NCBI GenBank assembly: GCA_034008185.1
Contig: CM067083.1
Location: forward strand, 118,628,837 to 118,692,836
Direction: 5' to 3'
DNA length: 64,000 nucleotides
From: Gorsachius magnificus
Lineage: Eukaryota; Chordata; Aves; Pelecaniformes; Ardeidae
Shown: piece after piece, positions 47,915-60,100 of the stretch
How positions within the stretch are numbered: position 1 is the first letter of the stretch
Layout of the letters: each line of letters opens with the position of its first letter
Translations under genes and position numbers: made by a program
Notes under the pieces: model-generated
The model's database searches: none
Seen by the model: only the letters and a program-made list of their open reading frames with translations
What the model was told of the DNA's origin: nothing

Positions 47915-48884
47915 CCAAGGATCAGTTTTGGGCCCAGTTCTGTTTAATATCTTCATCAATGCCCTGAATGAGGGGATTTAGTGCACCCTCAGCAAGTTTG
48001 CAGATGACACTAAATTGGGTGGGAGTGTCGATCTGCTCGAGGGGAGGAGGGCTCTGCAGATGGATCCAGACAGGCTGGATCGATGGGCAGAGGCCAATTG
48101 AATGAGGTTCAACAAGGCCAAGTGCCGGGTCCTGCACTTGGGTCACAACAACCCCATGCAGCGCTACAGGCGTGGGGAAGAGTGGCTGGAAAGCTGCCTG
48201 GTGGAAAAAGACCTGGGGGTACTGGTTGACAGCCGGCTGAATATGAGCCAGCAGTGTGCCCAGGTGGCCAAGAGGGCCAACAGCATCCTGGCCTGTATCA
48301 GGAATAGTGTGGCCAGCAGGAGTAGGGAAGTGATCGTGCCCCTGTACTCGGTGCTGGTGAGGCTGCACCTCAAATAGTGGGTTCAGTTTTGGGCCCCTCA
48401 CTACAGGAAAGACGTTGCATTGCTGGAACATGTCCAGAGGAGGGCCACAAAGCTGATGAGGGGTCTGGAGCACAAGCCTTATGAGAAGTGGCTGAGGGAG
48501 CTGGGGGTGTTCAGCCTGGAGAAGAGGAGGCTGAGGGGAGACCTTATCGCCCCCTACAACTGCCTGACAGGAGGCTGTAGCGAGGTGGGGGTTGGTCTCT
48601 TCTCCCAGGTAATGGGTGATAGGGTGAGGAGAAATGGCCTCAGGTAGCACCAGGGAAGGTTTAGGTTGGATATTAGGAAAAATTTTTCACCGAAAGGGTT
48701 GTGAAACATTGGAACCGGCTGCCCAGGGAAGTGGTCAGACCCCGTCCCTGGAGGTATTTAAAAGCTGGGCAGATGAGGTGCTTAGGGACATGGTTTAGTG
48801 GTGGGATGGCAGTGTTAGGTTAATGGTTGGACTTGATGATCTGAAAGGTCTTTTCCAACCTAAACAATTGTATGATTCTATGTT
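47915..48884 (+). mobile_element. CR1 LINE, 5'-truncated, decayed
   Basis: This copy begins in the VLGPVLFNIFINAL block, upstream of FADD, and ends at TGTATGATTCTATG. It runs parallel to the copy at 42271-43186 and is very similar over the shared part. Its 3' end has the older CTTGAT and AACCTAAA bases. Confidence 0.95.
47927..48787 (+). pseudogene. CR1 ORF2 reverse transcriptase, broken
   Basis: The FADD motif is at 47997-48008. In-frame stops appear before it (NEGI then stop), after RWAEAN (48101-48103, TGA in place of a Cys codon), at the LEYC block (TAG at about 48376) and after the RNGLR block. A one-base loss in the RKNFF region then shifts the frame. The largest pieces are 48102-48377 and 48420-48647. 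The antisense strand happens to be open for 242 codons (48650-47922), which is a shadow of this element and not a gene. Confidence 0.9.
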
Positions 48885-51800
48885 TCCTAGTCACCGTGTT
48901 GCAGAAGCATGGACACAGAGGTCTCTGAGTGGTCTTTGCCCCCATACTGTGCAATTAGAGACTGTGATAAGGGGAGACAGTCTGACTGGAGGTGGCCACA
49001 AAAATCAGCTCTTTTTTTAACCACTAGCCTTTATTCTAGCACAGTGTTTGCTGGAAGGGGGGTTGAAGAACACAATTTAAGGAACTTTAATAATATTTAT
49101 AGGGAAATTGCATATATTGACAGCAACAGAGAAAAGCATGGATTAAATTGTGTTGCATGGGAGAAAACCGCCAGAGAATTTACAGATGCTGCACACGCCC
49201 ATGCCCACTGTGCTGTGGTCAGGGAATGCTTGCCTAAGAGTAAAGGGGCTGCAGCAGAATTACAAGATGATAATCTAGAGAGGGGAGTCCACTTGTAAAA
49301 GCAGTTCAGCGTTAGATTTGGAGATCTGCCCTTGCACACAGTCAGGATGCAGGTCTGGCAGCCGAATGCAGGTGAGGTGCAGGTCCCCGAGATGCTGATG
49401 CAGGCTGCCTTGTCCTGCTGGCATCTCTAGTCACGTTCTGCAACAACCTGCGATTCCCAGCCTGGCAGCCTGGGCAGCGCTGCCCTTGCCTGTGTCCCAA
49501 GCCCATTCCCGATCCTGCTCGCTCCTTGCATTAATGCACATGGGACTCTTGTTTGTCCATTCAGAGGGACAAGTGTTTTTCAGAGGGCTTTGAGATATGA
49601 CAAAGCGATTTGAATTCATAGATACCCATTAGCTGAGTCACCGTGACTAATTCTCATCTCAGGTCACTTATATAAATGAAGGTTCAGAACATATGTGTGC
49701 ACAGATTTTAAAGATATTTTTTTTTCTTATGAGCCATTTATGCAGAGTTTTATCTGCTCCACTGGTCCTACAGGAGCCGAAGACGCAAAGTTATAGCTCC
49801 ATGGCCTGGAGTGAAAGCTTCATTTAGACATGCTGGATGGCAAGGTACTTTTCTTTGAATTCCTGAAGATTAGCAATAATTTAATTGCAGTAGATGTGTC
49901 AGCAGCTTGCTTAATGGCAATAAAAAAAAAGAAGAAAAAAAAAGAAGGTGAGAAGGTGCTACACAAGTTACTTTGGTTCAATAGGAAAGGAAAATAATAC
50001 ATTGGTGTGTTGTTTGGTGTTTTATTCCATGCAACTGCTAGAATGCAGCCAAGTTTGCTGAGTTACATGACCGTGACTGTCAGTTAAGTAAAAGAATTTT
50101 GAGTTACGCTGGAAGATGAGCAAAAAGTTATAAGCTCAGTTTTTGGAGGATGTACATTCAAACCTCGTGTCTTGGCCTTATCCCTTGTGTGGATAATCTT
50201 TGAGGTTTGGTAAGCATAGCCAAAAGGGTGCAGGCATATCTTGCTGCACTGGTTTCTACCAGCACAAGCACCTGGAGTTTGTAATGATTATAAAACAATT
50301 CTGTCATGTTTGCAAACCTATTTGCATTGCATTTGCAATGAAAGTGAAGCAGAAAAAAGAGAGACACCTCAAAGGAAGAATAGAAAAATAAAAATACACC
50401 TACTCTCTCTCTGTGGTTTCAAACTAGAGCAGAACACCAGAGATGAAAGCATCTGCTTTTCTTTTAATCTCATGGTGCAGCTGCCTCATCTGATGTCTGC
50501 AATATGATGGTGTCACAGTACCAAGTTTCACCTTTCTCCAAAAGCTACATCCTTTTGACAGCTGGGATACACAGCAGGCAGACAGTCAGGCTCAAGGGAT
50601 CTTCGAAAATACCAAGTCCCTGGACTCATTTCTTCAGGATAGCTGTAAACAATGCTCCAACATTTCTGGTTCCCAGGGATCCCAAGGAAGCAGAGAACAG
50701 CAACGCAACTTGCCCTTCCAGGTTGCTCCCGTGTGAGCATCCCAGTCCCCAGCAGCGATATTTTTGGCTTGCTCCTTTTGGTGTAAGAAATAGATTAAGT
50801 TGAGCAGCTTCACCAGGAGGGACGTGGATGTCCCTTTTTGCTTAACCCTGCTAAGGGGAAAGCAAACCCCTCTGGGATCTGACTGATGGTCACCCTTACT
50901 CTACCACAGTATAACAACAGAGGAAACATAAAATGGGACCTCTTGAGCATATTTTCTGAGTTCTTAGTGCTTTAAGCTCGGGGACTTCCAATCCTTTTTT
51001 GAGAAGGACATAAGAATATGATTCTCCCTTATCACGTGCCACTCCCAGATAGATAGTGAAGAATTACATCCTCGTTATCTGTAGAAGCTCCACCAAGCTG
51101 ATATTTAAAGACTATAACAAAACCTTCATTGTGTCAGAGGAAATAAAGAGTAGGTTTCCTTTTCTTTGAGATTCTGATACAAAGCCCCAGTATGTTGGAA
51201 CTTCTTTTCTATTTTTCTATTTATGACTAGGGCAAAATTAGTACCTGGAGGAAACAGTAAATTTGTCTAGCCCTGAGGATGACACATTTGATAAAAAATA
51301 AATTACTACTGCAAATCTTTAGCAATAAACTGCTTAATAATGTATTGATCTCTGAACTGAGGGACACGCTAAAAGTACAATATATCTGTTTGGAGGGCAC
51401 ACCTCCATTTTCAGGCATTCTGCTTATTTACCCCTGACACATAAATCTGCATTACTGAGGAGAAAATTTAGTACAGTATAATAGTGGCTGCTGATCCAAA
51501 ATTTATTAGAGGGTGACTTAATCATGTAACTGGCACCAGCACATGCAAGAAAAAAGAAAAGATGGGTTGGTGTTTTTAAAGTAAACAGAGCAATACAATA
51601 TTTTTCTGACTCGTATAAAGACTAACAGCTAGATACCAATAAGATGTAGACCAATCTTCACTTTCCTGTTTATGCAAATATTGATTTCCACATATAAATA
51701 TATGCATAAAGCTTAATTATCATCAGAACGCGTAATCATCATGAACAAGAATTACCTTTGCCTTTTCAAAGCACTGCCTTAGTGAGCTAACTGGGATGTC

Positions 51801-52198
51801 AACCTGTTGCCACTGAAACCATGGACAAAAAAATGTCACTGAGAGGCAAAAGTCAAGCTCCTAACTCTCACCTGGGTTGCTTCATGGCTTATGGAGTATG
51901 ATTGATTTTGCAGATGCTCCTGGTTCACCAACTCTACGCTAGTCTTTTTAGACCATGCAAAATCTCATTGTAACTCAGCTCCCACTAAAATTGGGCTGCC
52001 TTTGTTTCTCCAGTTAATTATGATATTACAACACAACGAACCAGACCAGGCACCTCCTAAGTTATACTGCCAGCCATATTCACAGAAAGCAGCACCGCAG
52101 AGGCTTACGTGGCCTCGGTAACAGCTGCACAGGATGGTTTGCTTTAGATCTGTTGAGTCAGTGCTAGATGTTAGATTTTGGACAAGCCATAGAAAAGG
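48885..52198. other. Unique non-coding DNA
   Basis: About 3.3 kb with no gene recognised. The longest frame, 48909-49298 (129 codons, plus), starts within a few bases of the CR1 end and has no domain. A-rich tracts occur near 49.92 kb. Confidence 0.55.
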
Positions 52199-52304
52199 AA
52201 TCATAGAATCATATAATCGTTTAGGTTGGAAAAGACCTTTAAGATAATCAAGTCCAACCATTAACCTAACCCTGCCATCCCACCACTAAACCATGTCCCT
52301 AAGC
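52199..52304 (-). mobile_element. CR1 LINE 3'-terminal fragment
   Basis: On the plus strand TCATAGAATCATATAATCG is followed by AAAAGACCTTTAAGATAATC and, near the other end, ACTAAACCATGTCCCTAAGC. This is the reverse of the last ~105 bp of the 42271-type CR1. It has the older ACTTGAT-type base (AATCAAGTCC on plus). Confidence 0.95.
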
Positions 52305-53803
52305 AAGAAAGATAGATACATAAAGGACCGGCAGAGCATTAATTGTTGAGGATAAGAGAGGAAAAACCTTCTTCTTAACCTTCAATTTGTTTGAATATTC
52401 TAGTAATTTCAACTTCAAGATTGCAATAAAACTGCATGAAACTTGTGGAGAGGAGAATGGGCTGCAGAAGGAAAAGTTTGAAGATAGCAGCAAGAAGATA
52501 GTTCTTGTCTTGCATGATTAAATGCTACCTGCACTTTTAGCACATATAATACTTCATTTAATAAGGCATCATTTACTTGACAGTTGTAAAATTCTCCCAT
52601 GTAATCACCTAGCACATGGAGAAGAAACAGAAGAAAATAAAGTGTGTGCTTTTCTGCTCCGAGGTCAGCCCCATGGCAGGGACCTTCAGGAGCGCAGCTC
52701 ACTCCAAGACCCTTTTCCACTGCTCCCAGGTTATGTTTTCAAAAAGCATTAGTGCCATGGCCATTGTTGTGTACCCTCAGACCAATCTAGCCATGTCCAT
52801 ACTATTGAAGTCTTTATCTTCTAAATTAAGAATGGAGCTGTGCATAGAGAAAGGACATTTGCCCAAATTAACCCTCAGGCTAAGCTTGGGAGGTTTATTA
52901 TGTCTAAGTAGTAACTGAACAGAGACAAACTTTGAGAGCAAGCTCCAATATGTGGTTGTCTACACTAATGAATTGCTTTAGCATTGCTGCAATGTGCAAG
53001 TACACTTTGGAAGATATCATGGGCCAAAGACTATTACCTAGAGATGGTATGGGTCAGGCCACCCTGTATAGTAGAGGAAGAGAGCATGCAGCTGAGCTGT
53101 GCTATATTGCTAGACCTTGGGAGCAGAGAAAGGAGCCTGGCCAGGGTAATTTACTGGTATAGATGTGGCATTTGTGTCCGCTTTAGAATTCTGAAGCAGT
53201 ACTGTAAAAGTACTGCAAGCACAGCAAGCACTGAATAAATGTGCTGCTGTGGTTAGCAACATATTACTTATAAAAAACCCCGCAAAAACAACACTGAGTT
53301 TAAAAGCTGCTGTTAAAAAATGGAAACAATTTTTCTCTCCATGTTTGCAAAGTAGTTTCTGTAAAAGTGAACATTTATATTACCAGGAGTGTGCATGGAC
53401 TCTATTTTTTGATGTTTCTTGTTATTACTGCAGAGACTTCTGTATTACAGAGGAATTTTTCTATATCCCTGCCTGTTTGCTTGATTGCAAAATGAAATTA
53501 TAGTCTTGATTTGGGCATCACTGCTTATTGCCATAAATGTGACAAGGATGCTGCAATGTTATTTGTGTCCCTTAGTGCTAGGCATACATTACTTTTCCCT
53601 ACTTGTTTCTATTTTGTCAAATTAATTATAAGCTTTTTACAGTAGAGGCTTTACCTCCATCTGTATTATTGTGTGACCTTGTAAGACTTGTTTTCATTTT
53701 TGCTTCCTGGACAATTAAAAGAAAGGACAAATGAATCAATTAATTCTTGGGAGAAGAGGTAGTCTTGTTCAGGTAGTCCTGAAGCAAAAGGACAATTCTG
53801 AAG
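52305..53803. other. Unique non-coding DNA
   Basis: About 1.5 kb. Overlapping 70-100 codon frames on both strands at 52415-52918 and an 84-codon frame at 53249-53503 show no domain. No repeat is evident. Confidence 0.55.
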
Positions 53804-53911
53804 TAGGGACATGGTTTAGTGGTGGGATGGCAGTGCTAGGTTAACGGTTGGACTCGATGATCTTAAAGGTCTTTTCCAACCGAGGTGATTCTATGATTCT
53901 GTGATTCTATG
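53804..53911 (+). mobile_element. CR1 LINE 3'-terminal fragment, young type
   Basis: Starting at AGGGACATGG, this matches the end of the copy at 42271-43186 base for base up to the octamer tail, including the ACTCGAT and AACCGAGGTGA marks. The tail differs by one base (GATTCTGTGATTCTATG). The 8-mer TGAAGTAG lies at the left edge (53799-53806) and the right edge (53910-53917), a possible short target duplication. Confidence 0.95.
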
Positions 53912-55796
53912 AAGTAGCCTGATGGAACTGACCCTCAAAAAGCCCTTGTGGTGGCACATTATCCGAATGTCCTATGATCCTCATACCCATCTTCTGCAAC
54001 AACAGTATCTCAGAACTGGTTGCAGAAAGCCATAGTCTACTTCTGTGTTGTATATATGTTAAGTAGCAAAAAGGCTTTATTCTGGCCTAGGATCTGGTTA
54101 GACAACTATCTGAAAGGACAACTTGCACTATGACTGATCAAGCTTTGGTTTAGATCTAGAGGGCTTTTCTAGGGGAGTGTGCTGAGCCTTTTCTGTAACA
54201 TTTGACAATGAGCCTGCCACTCTTAGTCTGCTGCTGTATTACTTTACTGGATCATCCGACACAAAAATGCACGTTGGACAGTTGTAGAATAAAGTCTGGT
54301 TCAACATGAGAGCCAGAGCTGAATTTTATACTACTGGTACTCAAATTCTGATGGCTTCACACTCAGGGAGTAGCACCAGGAGTCCCATTGACTTCAAAGG
54401 GAACTCTTCTCTGAGTGCTGTCACCTCTGGCTCTTACACCAGGAGACCCATACTTCCACCTCTGTCTAACATATCAACAAAATTGTTGTTTATACTCAGA
54501 GGTCCCAATAGCTCTTTCCTGACTAGTGCTCATAGATTTAAACATTTCTCCATTTCTCCATATTTTCTTTGTGGACAGCTCATTTTTCTAACGTTTTAAA
54601 AAAGCCAAAAGGGTGAAACACGTGCAGAAATGTCATCAGTCTTCAGCTGGATGTTCTATTGATTTCAGATTAGCAAACATCATCTTAGAAAGGCTAAAGT
54701 TAGTCTGGCCTTAAAAAAACCAAACTGGGAAAAATGGTAGCAAGGGTCTTGCAAAGCAGTTTTGCTCAGGCTGAGGAACCGGACTAGCTAATCCAATACT
54801 GCAGGTCTCTCTCATTGCTGAGCATGACAGAAGGATTCATCTGTTTATATTTTTACCATTTTTCAACTTGATGGATGTGCCACAGATGAAGAAGGCGCAT
54901 AGTTAGGTTTAGACATTCATTTTAACGGGAAGAGAATAGAGATTTCTCTCTCAGAGGGGGGATGCGCTGAACAGTTCTTGTTGCCCTCCAGACAGACTGG
55001 CCTTCTCTAGGGTGCCATCTGACAAAATATTTAGGTATGAATTATTCAGTAGGTCTTAAGCGTGTGGGTAAAGTTAAGTACCTCTCTGATTTACTGAAAA
55101 GATGGGTATTGCCAAGCCAGGCTCTTAACTGTGAGAAATAACATTATACTGTGAAGACAGCTCTATTTTATATTTATATTCTGTGCAGATTTGGAATTAC
55201 ATTTTCATTCAGCATCATCATGACGTTTGAAATAGGATAGGGTAAGGCTAAACAGAAGGGTATATTTGAACCTGAGTGCTCTGACCCCTTTATCTGTAGA
55301 TTTACATAATCTCGGGTGTGTACTCCTGCACTTAATTACACGCATCCATCATCTTTTGATGACATATTTCCATTACACAATATCTTTCCAGTGTCACTGT
55401 GCGCCTCTCGGTACAGATCGACTTGTTGTGAAGAATAAAAGAGAACTAGTAACAGTCTTCCCACCATCACCTTTTATGACCTGAACTTTTAATGTCCATA
55501 AATAAGTGATGAGAACTGTTTTACACTACTAAGGCCTTGAAGTTTTCCCCAATTATTTTAAAGGAAGGTTTTGAATTGTTCAAGGGTAGAGCACTATTTT
55601 CTTATGAGTTCAAGATTTTGTTATGGGAAAACTTAGATTTCCTGCTAGAGAAACTTCTTTGGAGATCTTCTCAGGCTTTCTCTCTTGTGATATGAGAAAT
55701 CTTGGGTGGTAATGTGATGAGGGAAGAGGAGACTGAACTGAACAGTAGTTGAAAGAGTGCAATACACAGATTAGACTTGAGTCATCCCCTTCAACA

Positions 55797-55850
55797 ACAC
55801 AGAAAACTGAGGCACAGAGAGGTGACTTTACTGAAGTCACCCAAGGGCAG
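55797..55850 (-). repeat. Possible MIR/CORE-SINE relic
   Basis: AAAACTGAGGCACAGAGAGG followed by GTGACTT..GAAGTCACCCAAGG is strikingly like the reverse-complement core of MIR (gag-aaactgaggcacagagagg ... gcccaaggtcac). It is the clearest of the four MIR-like stretches in the window. Not aligned. Confidence 0.5.
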
Positions 55851-56467
55851 ACAATAGTTCTTGCAAGCACAACGACTCATCTCACCTGTCTCCTCTCAGC
55901 AATGCCATGTGAATTTCAAATTCATCCACCCTGTTGAACACAGTAATTTCTGGACAAGGCCTAATAAGAAAAGTGTCTGGGGACTTCTTTTATTTTTTTC
56001 CCCCTTAATAATTTCTGAGGAGAAAAAAGAAAATGAGTTGAGCAAGTCCATCATTTGTCATGAAATGTGTACTCTGTTCAGGCTACAGGTGCTGTCCCTT
56101 CTCCCTCTAGACAAACACGTATTGAGAAGCCTGCTTCACATTTTATATTACCTAGATGCTTTTTTTGGTTTTTTTTATTCTCAGTAGAAAGGGTACCAAG
56201 TAAGCCTGAAGACTGAACTGCCCTTTCTTTCACTTGATAGCAAGAAGCTATATGGTGCTTTATACAAATTACAGATTTCTTCTGCCCAGGTATCCTCAAA
56301 ACCAGAACAGGTGACTCCTGTTATTCCTGAGATGGGAGGGAAAGAAAAGAATATGCAGGCAAACAGGGAAAACCTGTAAATCATCTTGCTCAGGGGAAGG
56401 TTTAGGCTGATGTTCTTTAGCTCAGAAATGGAGATGTAGCTAGAGCGCTAGACAAAGGCTGCACAGA

Positions 56468-56896
56468 CTAACTGCTCTTCCAGGTAAAGTACTCAAAACC
56501 TTCAGTGAAAAAGCCCACACAAGATAGGGTGGTGTAAAGACACCTGAAGAACTCTTTGAGGAAGGTTTGAGCTGGCCGTGCTGAGGACATGCAGCAGTGT
56601 CCTCTCCCTGATGGGCAAACCATTCCGCCATGCAGCGGGCGTGATCCTTTACCTGCACACCTACACAACTCACAGGGAGGGTCCAGGGGTCTCCAGCTCT
56701 GCCCACTGAGACAGACACAACTACTGTTACTGCTTAGCCTCTGCCAACATGGAAATGTTAAACCACTGGATGTGTCAATGCAATTTATGCATTCCTGAAA
56801 ACTAGACATCATTTCAAATCCTGCCTGATGTCTAATGCATGTTCTGATATTTCCAGTCAGTAGCACAATAAAAAAACACCCCAAAACTAAGCCCAC
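56468..56896 (-). other. Cysteine-rich open frame, possible exon
   Basis: This 142-codon minus-strand frame is the longest one outside CR1 and LTR sequence. It has 15 cysteines and a central segment GQSWRPLDPPCELCRCAG, whose W-x3-D-x2-C-x2-C-x-C spacing is close to the front half of von Willebrand factor C domains (W..DPC..C.C). That segment lies between an acceptor-like TTGTGTCTGTCTCAG (AG at 56707-56706) and a donor-like CAG|GTAAAG (GT at 56652-56651), giving a 53-nt candidate exon at 56653-56705. Against it: the first codon is GTG, with a stop a few codons upstream; the first ATG shortens the frame to 114 codons; and the exon is not a multiple of three. It may be chance. I do not recognise a specific gene. 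Confidence 0.2.
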
Positions 56897-57173
56897 ACTA
56901 CACTTATGCAGCTAATGTAACCAGTAAATCATACCTACTTGTCACACCAAATATGGTGTCTAAGAATTTGCTTGGCTAACAGTGAGGTTTCCCAGACACA
57001 CTTGAACTAAACCTTCCCAGCAATCATGCTGCGTTCCAGTGAATATAGCTTCACATTTGTTCTAATGGGTGATCAATGACACCAGCCCATTCAGCGCAGC
57101 GCAGAATTAATGGAGCATCTGGAAAATGAAAACAACTAACATTCACTACTCTTTTGTCATGGAGAAAATGAGC

Positions 57174-57189
57174 TAATAATAATAATAAT
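57174..57189. repeat. Short TAA trinucleotide repeat
   Basis: About five tandem TAA units ending in TAATC. It is too short to be strongly unstable. Confidence 0.8.
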
Positions 57190-60100
57190 CTAGTTTCCAG
57201 ACACTGCACACGCATTCTGCAATCTTAAATACTTGGGTCTGGAAATAAAATGTGAGCGACTTCATGCACATGTAACTGTGTTCAAGGAACTTTCAGTAAG
57301 TGATCAAGACCTCAAAAATGTCAAAGTTAAGACTGTCCATGAAATTTTAATTTGCCTCTCTTGTGTGGCCATGTATATGAATGGTTTATAATTCCATGGG
57401 CACATTTTATTTGGTTACATGGGGGCATGACTTGCTTGGTTTGCAGCATAAGCTTTACTTTCAAGGGATTTGGACTGTGAGGGTAGGTTGATATGATCCT
57501 TTCCTTATTCACTGCAGAAGCTGAAAAATATATAGTGATAGAAGCAGAGCAATATTCTGCTTCATTATTAGTTTAAATGCACATCAGCATAATTCTTCTG
57601 AAGTCAAAGTAGCTGAAGGTCTTTTTACCTTTTGCCCACAGGGTATGGCCGACAGGAAATACATACTTTCAAATAATCTCAAAAGAGGCTCTCAAATCTT
57701 TAAGAGCTCACTAGCTGATTGTAGGCCCACTTGGGAGGATGCAGTTCTGCTTGGCTTTCTCCAGTAGCCTTGACACCTTATAGTCCAGCTCCGGTCTCTC
57801 TGTGCCACTTCTTCCTTCCATGTCAGCAAAGCATCAGGTAGCACCCAAAGATGTGTCTTGCTGCAAATCAATAAGTATTTGCAAACTAGCAGGTAGCAGT
57901 CCCCAGTATTTTGAACCTGCTGGGCCTAGATCGCAAGCCCTGTTCCACCTGCTGTCCTGCCCTCCACATGGGCATGAAGTGTGTCTCCTGCAGCACGATG
58001 AAGACATTCTGTGGACAACCCCTCTGACGACTGCGATCCAGTAGCTCATGTCTCACTCCTTTCAGTGCATCCTAAGGAGCAGGACCCTTTTTTATTCCAC
58101 CTTAAAAACTACTTGGAGATCCAGGCCCTCCTCCCCCTCCCAAAATTCCTTCTCTCAGCACGGTCACAAGTGACATCCCCATTGCCCCAACACGAATTTA
58201 ATGGCCAGAAGGAGATGAGGAGCTCAAAGTAAGACAAATTACTTGCCTGGTAGGCTGCCTCAGTAAGCAGAAGGGTGTGTGGAGCAATGTGTCTGCTGGA
58301 TGTCCTACCTGGGAACAGGTGGAAACAGGATGGGGTGGGATGGAAGGTGACGCAGGGAGGATCTGCTGCAGCACATCTTGTTACCATCTTAAACTGCAGT
58401 CACCATGCATAATTACAAGCCAGGCCTTTCTGCCAGCCCCAGTATAGCCCTCTTCATTTACCAGTCTGCTGGAGGCATTGCTGGGACACATACGGGCTCT
58501 GAACTAGCACGCTCAGGGTATGCCAGCCTGCCTGGCCCTGAAAGTGCTTCTGAGAGCATCTGCCAGGATGCAGCTCAGGTTCAGCCTTTCTCTCCTGCCC
58601 TGGTTTCCATGGACTTCATCACGTATGCTATGGATTAGAAGGGAGCCAAGGCACAATATCGTTAAGGTAACACTCTGGAGAACTCAGGGACTATTATTGC
58701 AACATGGAAAATGTCTTCTTCATGCTATAGTCATCCTCCCTATCAGTACCTTCAGGCTCTTAAACACCACTGCCCCTCTGACCGTAAGAACCTCACAAAT
58801 GAGGTTGTGTTTCTCCATGCTGCTCAGGCTGGCTGGACTCAGTGCAGGTGGACTGGACACATAATTCATGTCTTATGAATCTTTGTAAAGCATGTGCAAC
58901 CTAAAGGTTTTGTGTTTTTAAACGTTTAGTAAAAAGGCAGATGCTTATAAAAGAAATGGTAAAAATTGCATACTTTACACTAAATTGATTTTTATGCCAA
59001 AGCTGAAAGATGAATGAACTTTCTTAAAAAAAAGTTGTAAGGTATAGAATATGTGTATACACACACATACGTTTATTATATGTGCATACATGAATGGAAT
59101 GGCTAACTGATGCCGCCCATCCCTCTGCCTCCCCTTCTTCCCTCTGCAGGATGGGGGGAATCAAAATTTTAATTTTTTAATGAAAATTTCCATTAAAATT
59201 ATTTTTCAAATTATAAAAAATATTCTTCCTTTTTGGACATTGATTCTTTCCTCTTCTCCATGCAGTTTGAGAAGGGTGCTGGAAATTGTTTTCAGTACAG
59301 GTGTCTTCAGAAGCATGATTTTGATTCAAAGCAGGAGTGTCTGAGGGCTGAATGACCAGGGACCACAGCTTGATTTTGCACTCTGGATTGGTATTACTAT
59401 AGATCATATCAAATAGAGATGGTAATGTATTAAAATAGTTCCTATTCTCTCTCCAAAACCACATGTTCCCCAAAGAAGGGTTGGGGTTTTTTTAAGTTGT
59501 GAACCCAATGAGAAATAGACACTGTGAATGTGTAAATGTGATATCTTTCCATTGGATTCCATTCAAAATTTTATATGAGTCTGGGGGATTAAATTATGAA
59601 TTGTTCTGATGTTCATAGTAATAATTTCTTTACAAAAAAGCAAAACATAAATCAGAAGAAATGTCAGAGAAATGAATTACATACTAGAAAATTAATAACA
59701 TCTCAAAAACTTTCCTTATGAAAAAATGAATTATTCAAGAGTAATTTTATTGGGTTCAGGCTGTATTGGGCTGTAGTCTCTCAATTCAGATTAGAAACCT
59801 CTGAGTTGCAATGCAGTGATGTGAGTCAGGACCTCATTCCCTGTATATAACTTGCATTCACTATCATGGTAAGACTGACTAACAGATTTCGGTGAGCTAT
59901 TACTGACATTTCAGAGAGGAGCATGGGAGTAAGGAACAGGAGAGCGAGGAACAGATTTTTCCTAAATGCTAAAAAAGAAAGGCCAAAGTCAGGGGCCTTT
60001 CTGAGGGGCATAATGACGTAGCAGTCATCAAAGACTTCCTCTATGTCAAATGACAGACCTTCAAAGTGAGAATGTGCATCTCTCTCCACTGACGATAGAG

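Noticed and set aside
47922..48650. 242-codon minus-strand open frame
   Set aside because: It is the antisense shadow of a CR1 copy. Similar antisense frames appear at 42260-42760 and 5719-6162.
59041..59090. Alternating purine-pyrimidine tract, possible Z-DNA
   Set aside because: Short and interrupted; ordinary low-complexity DNA.
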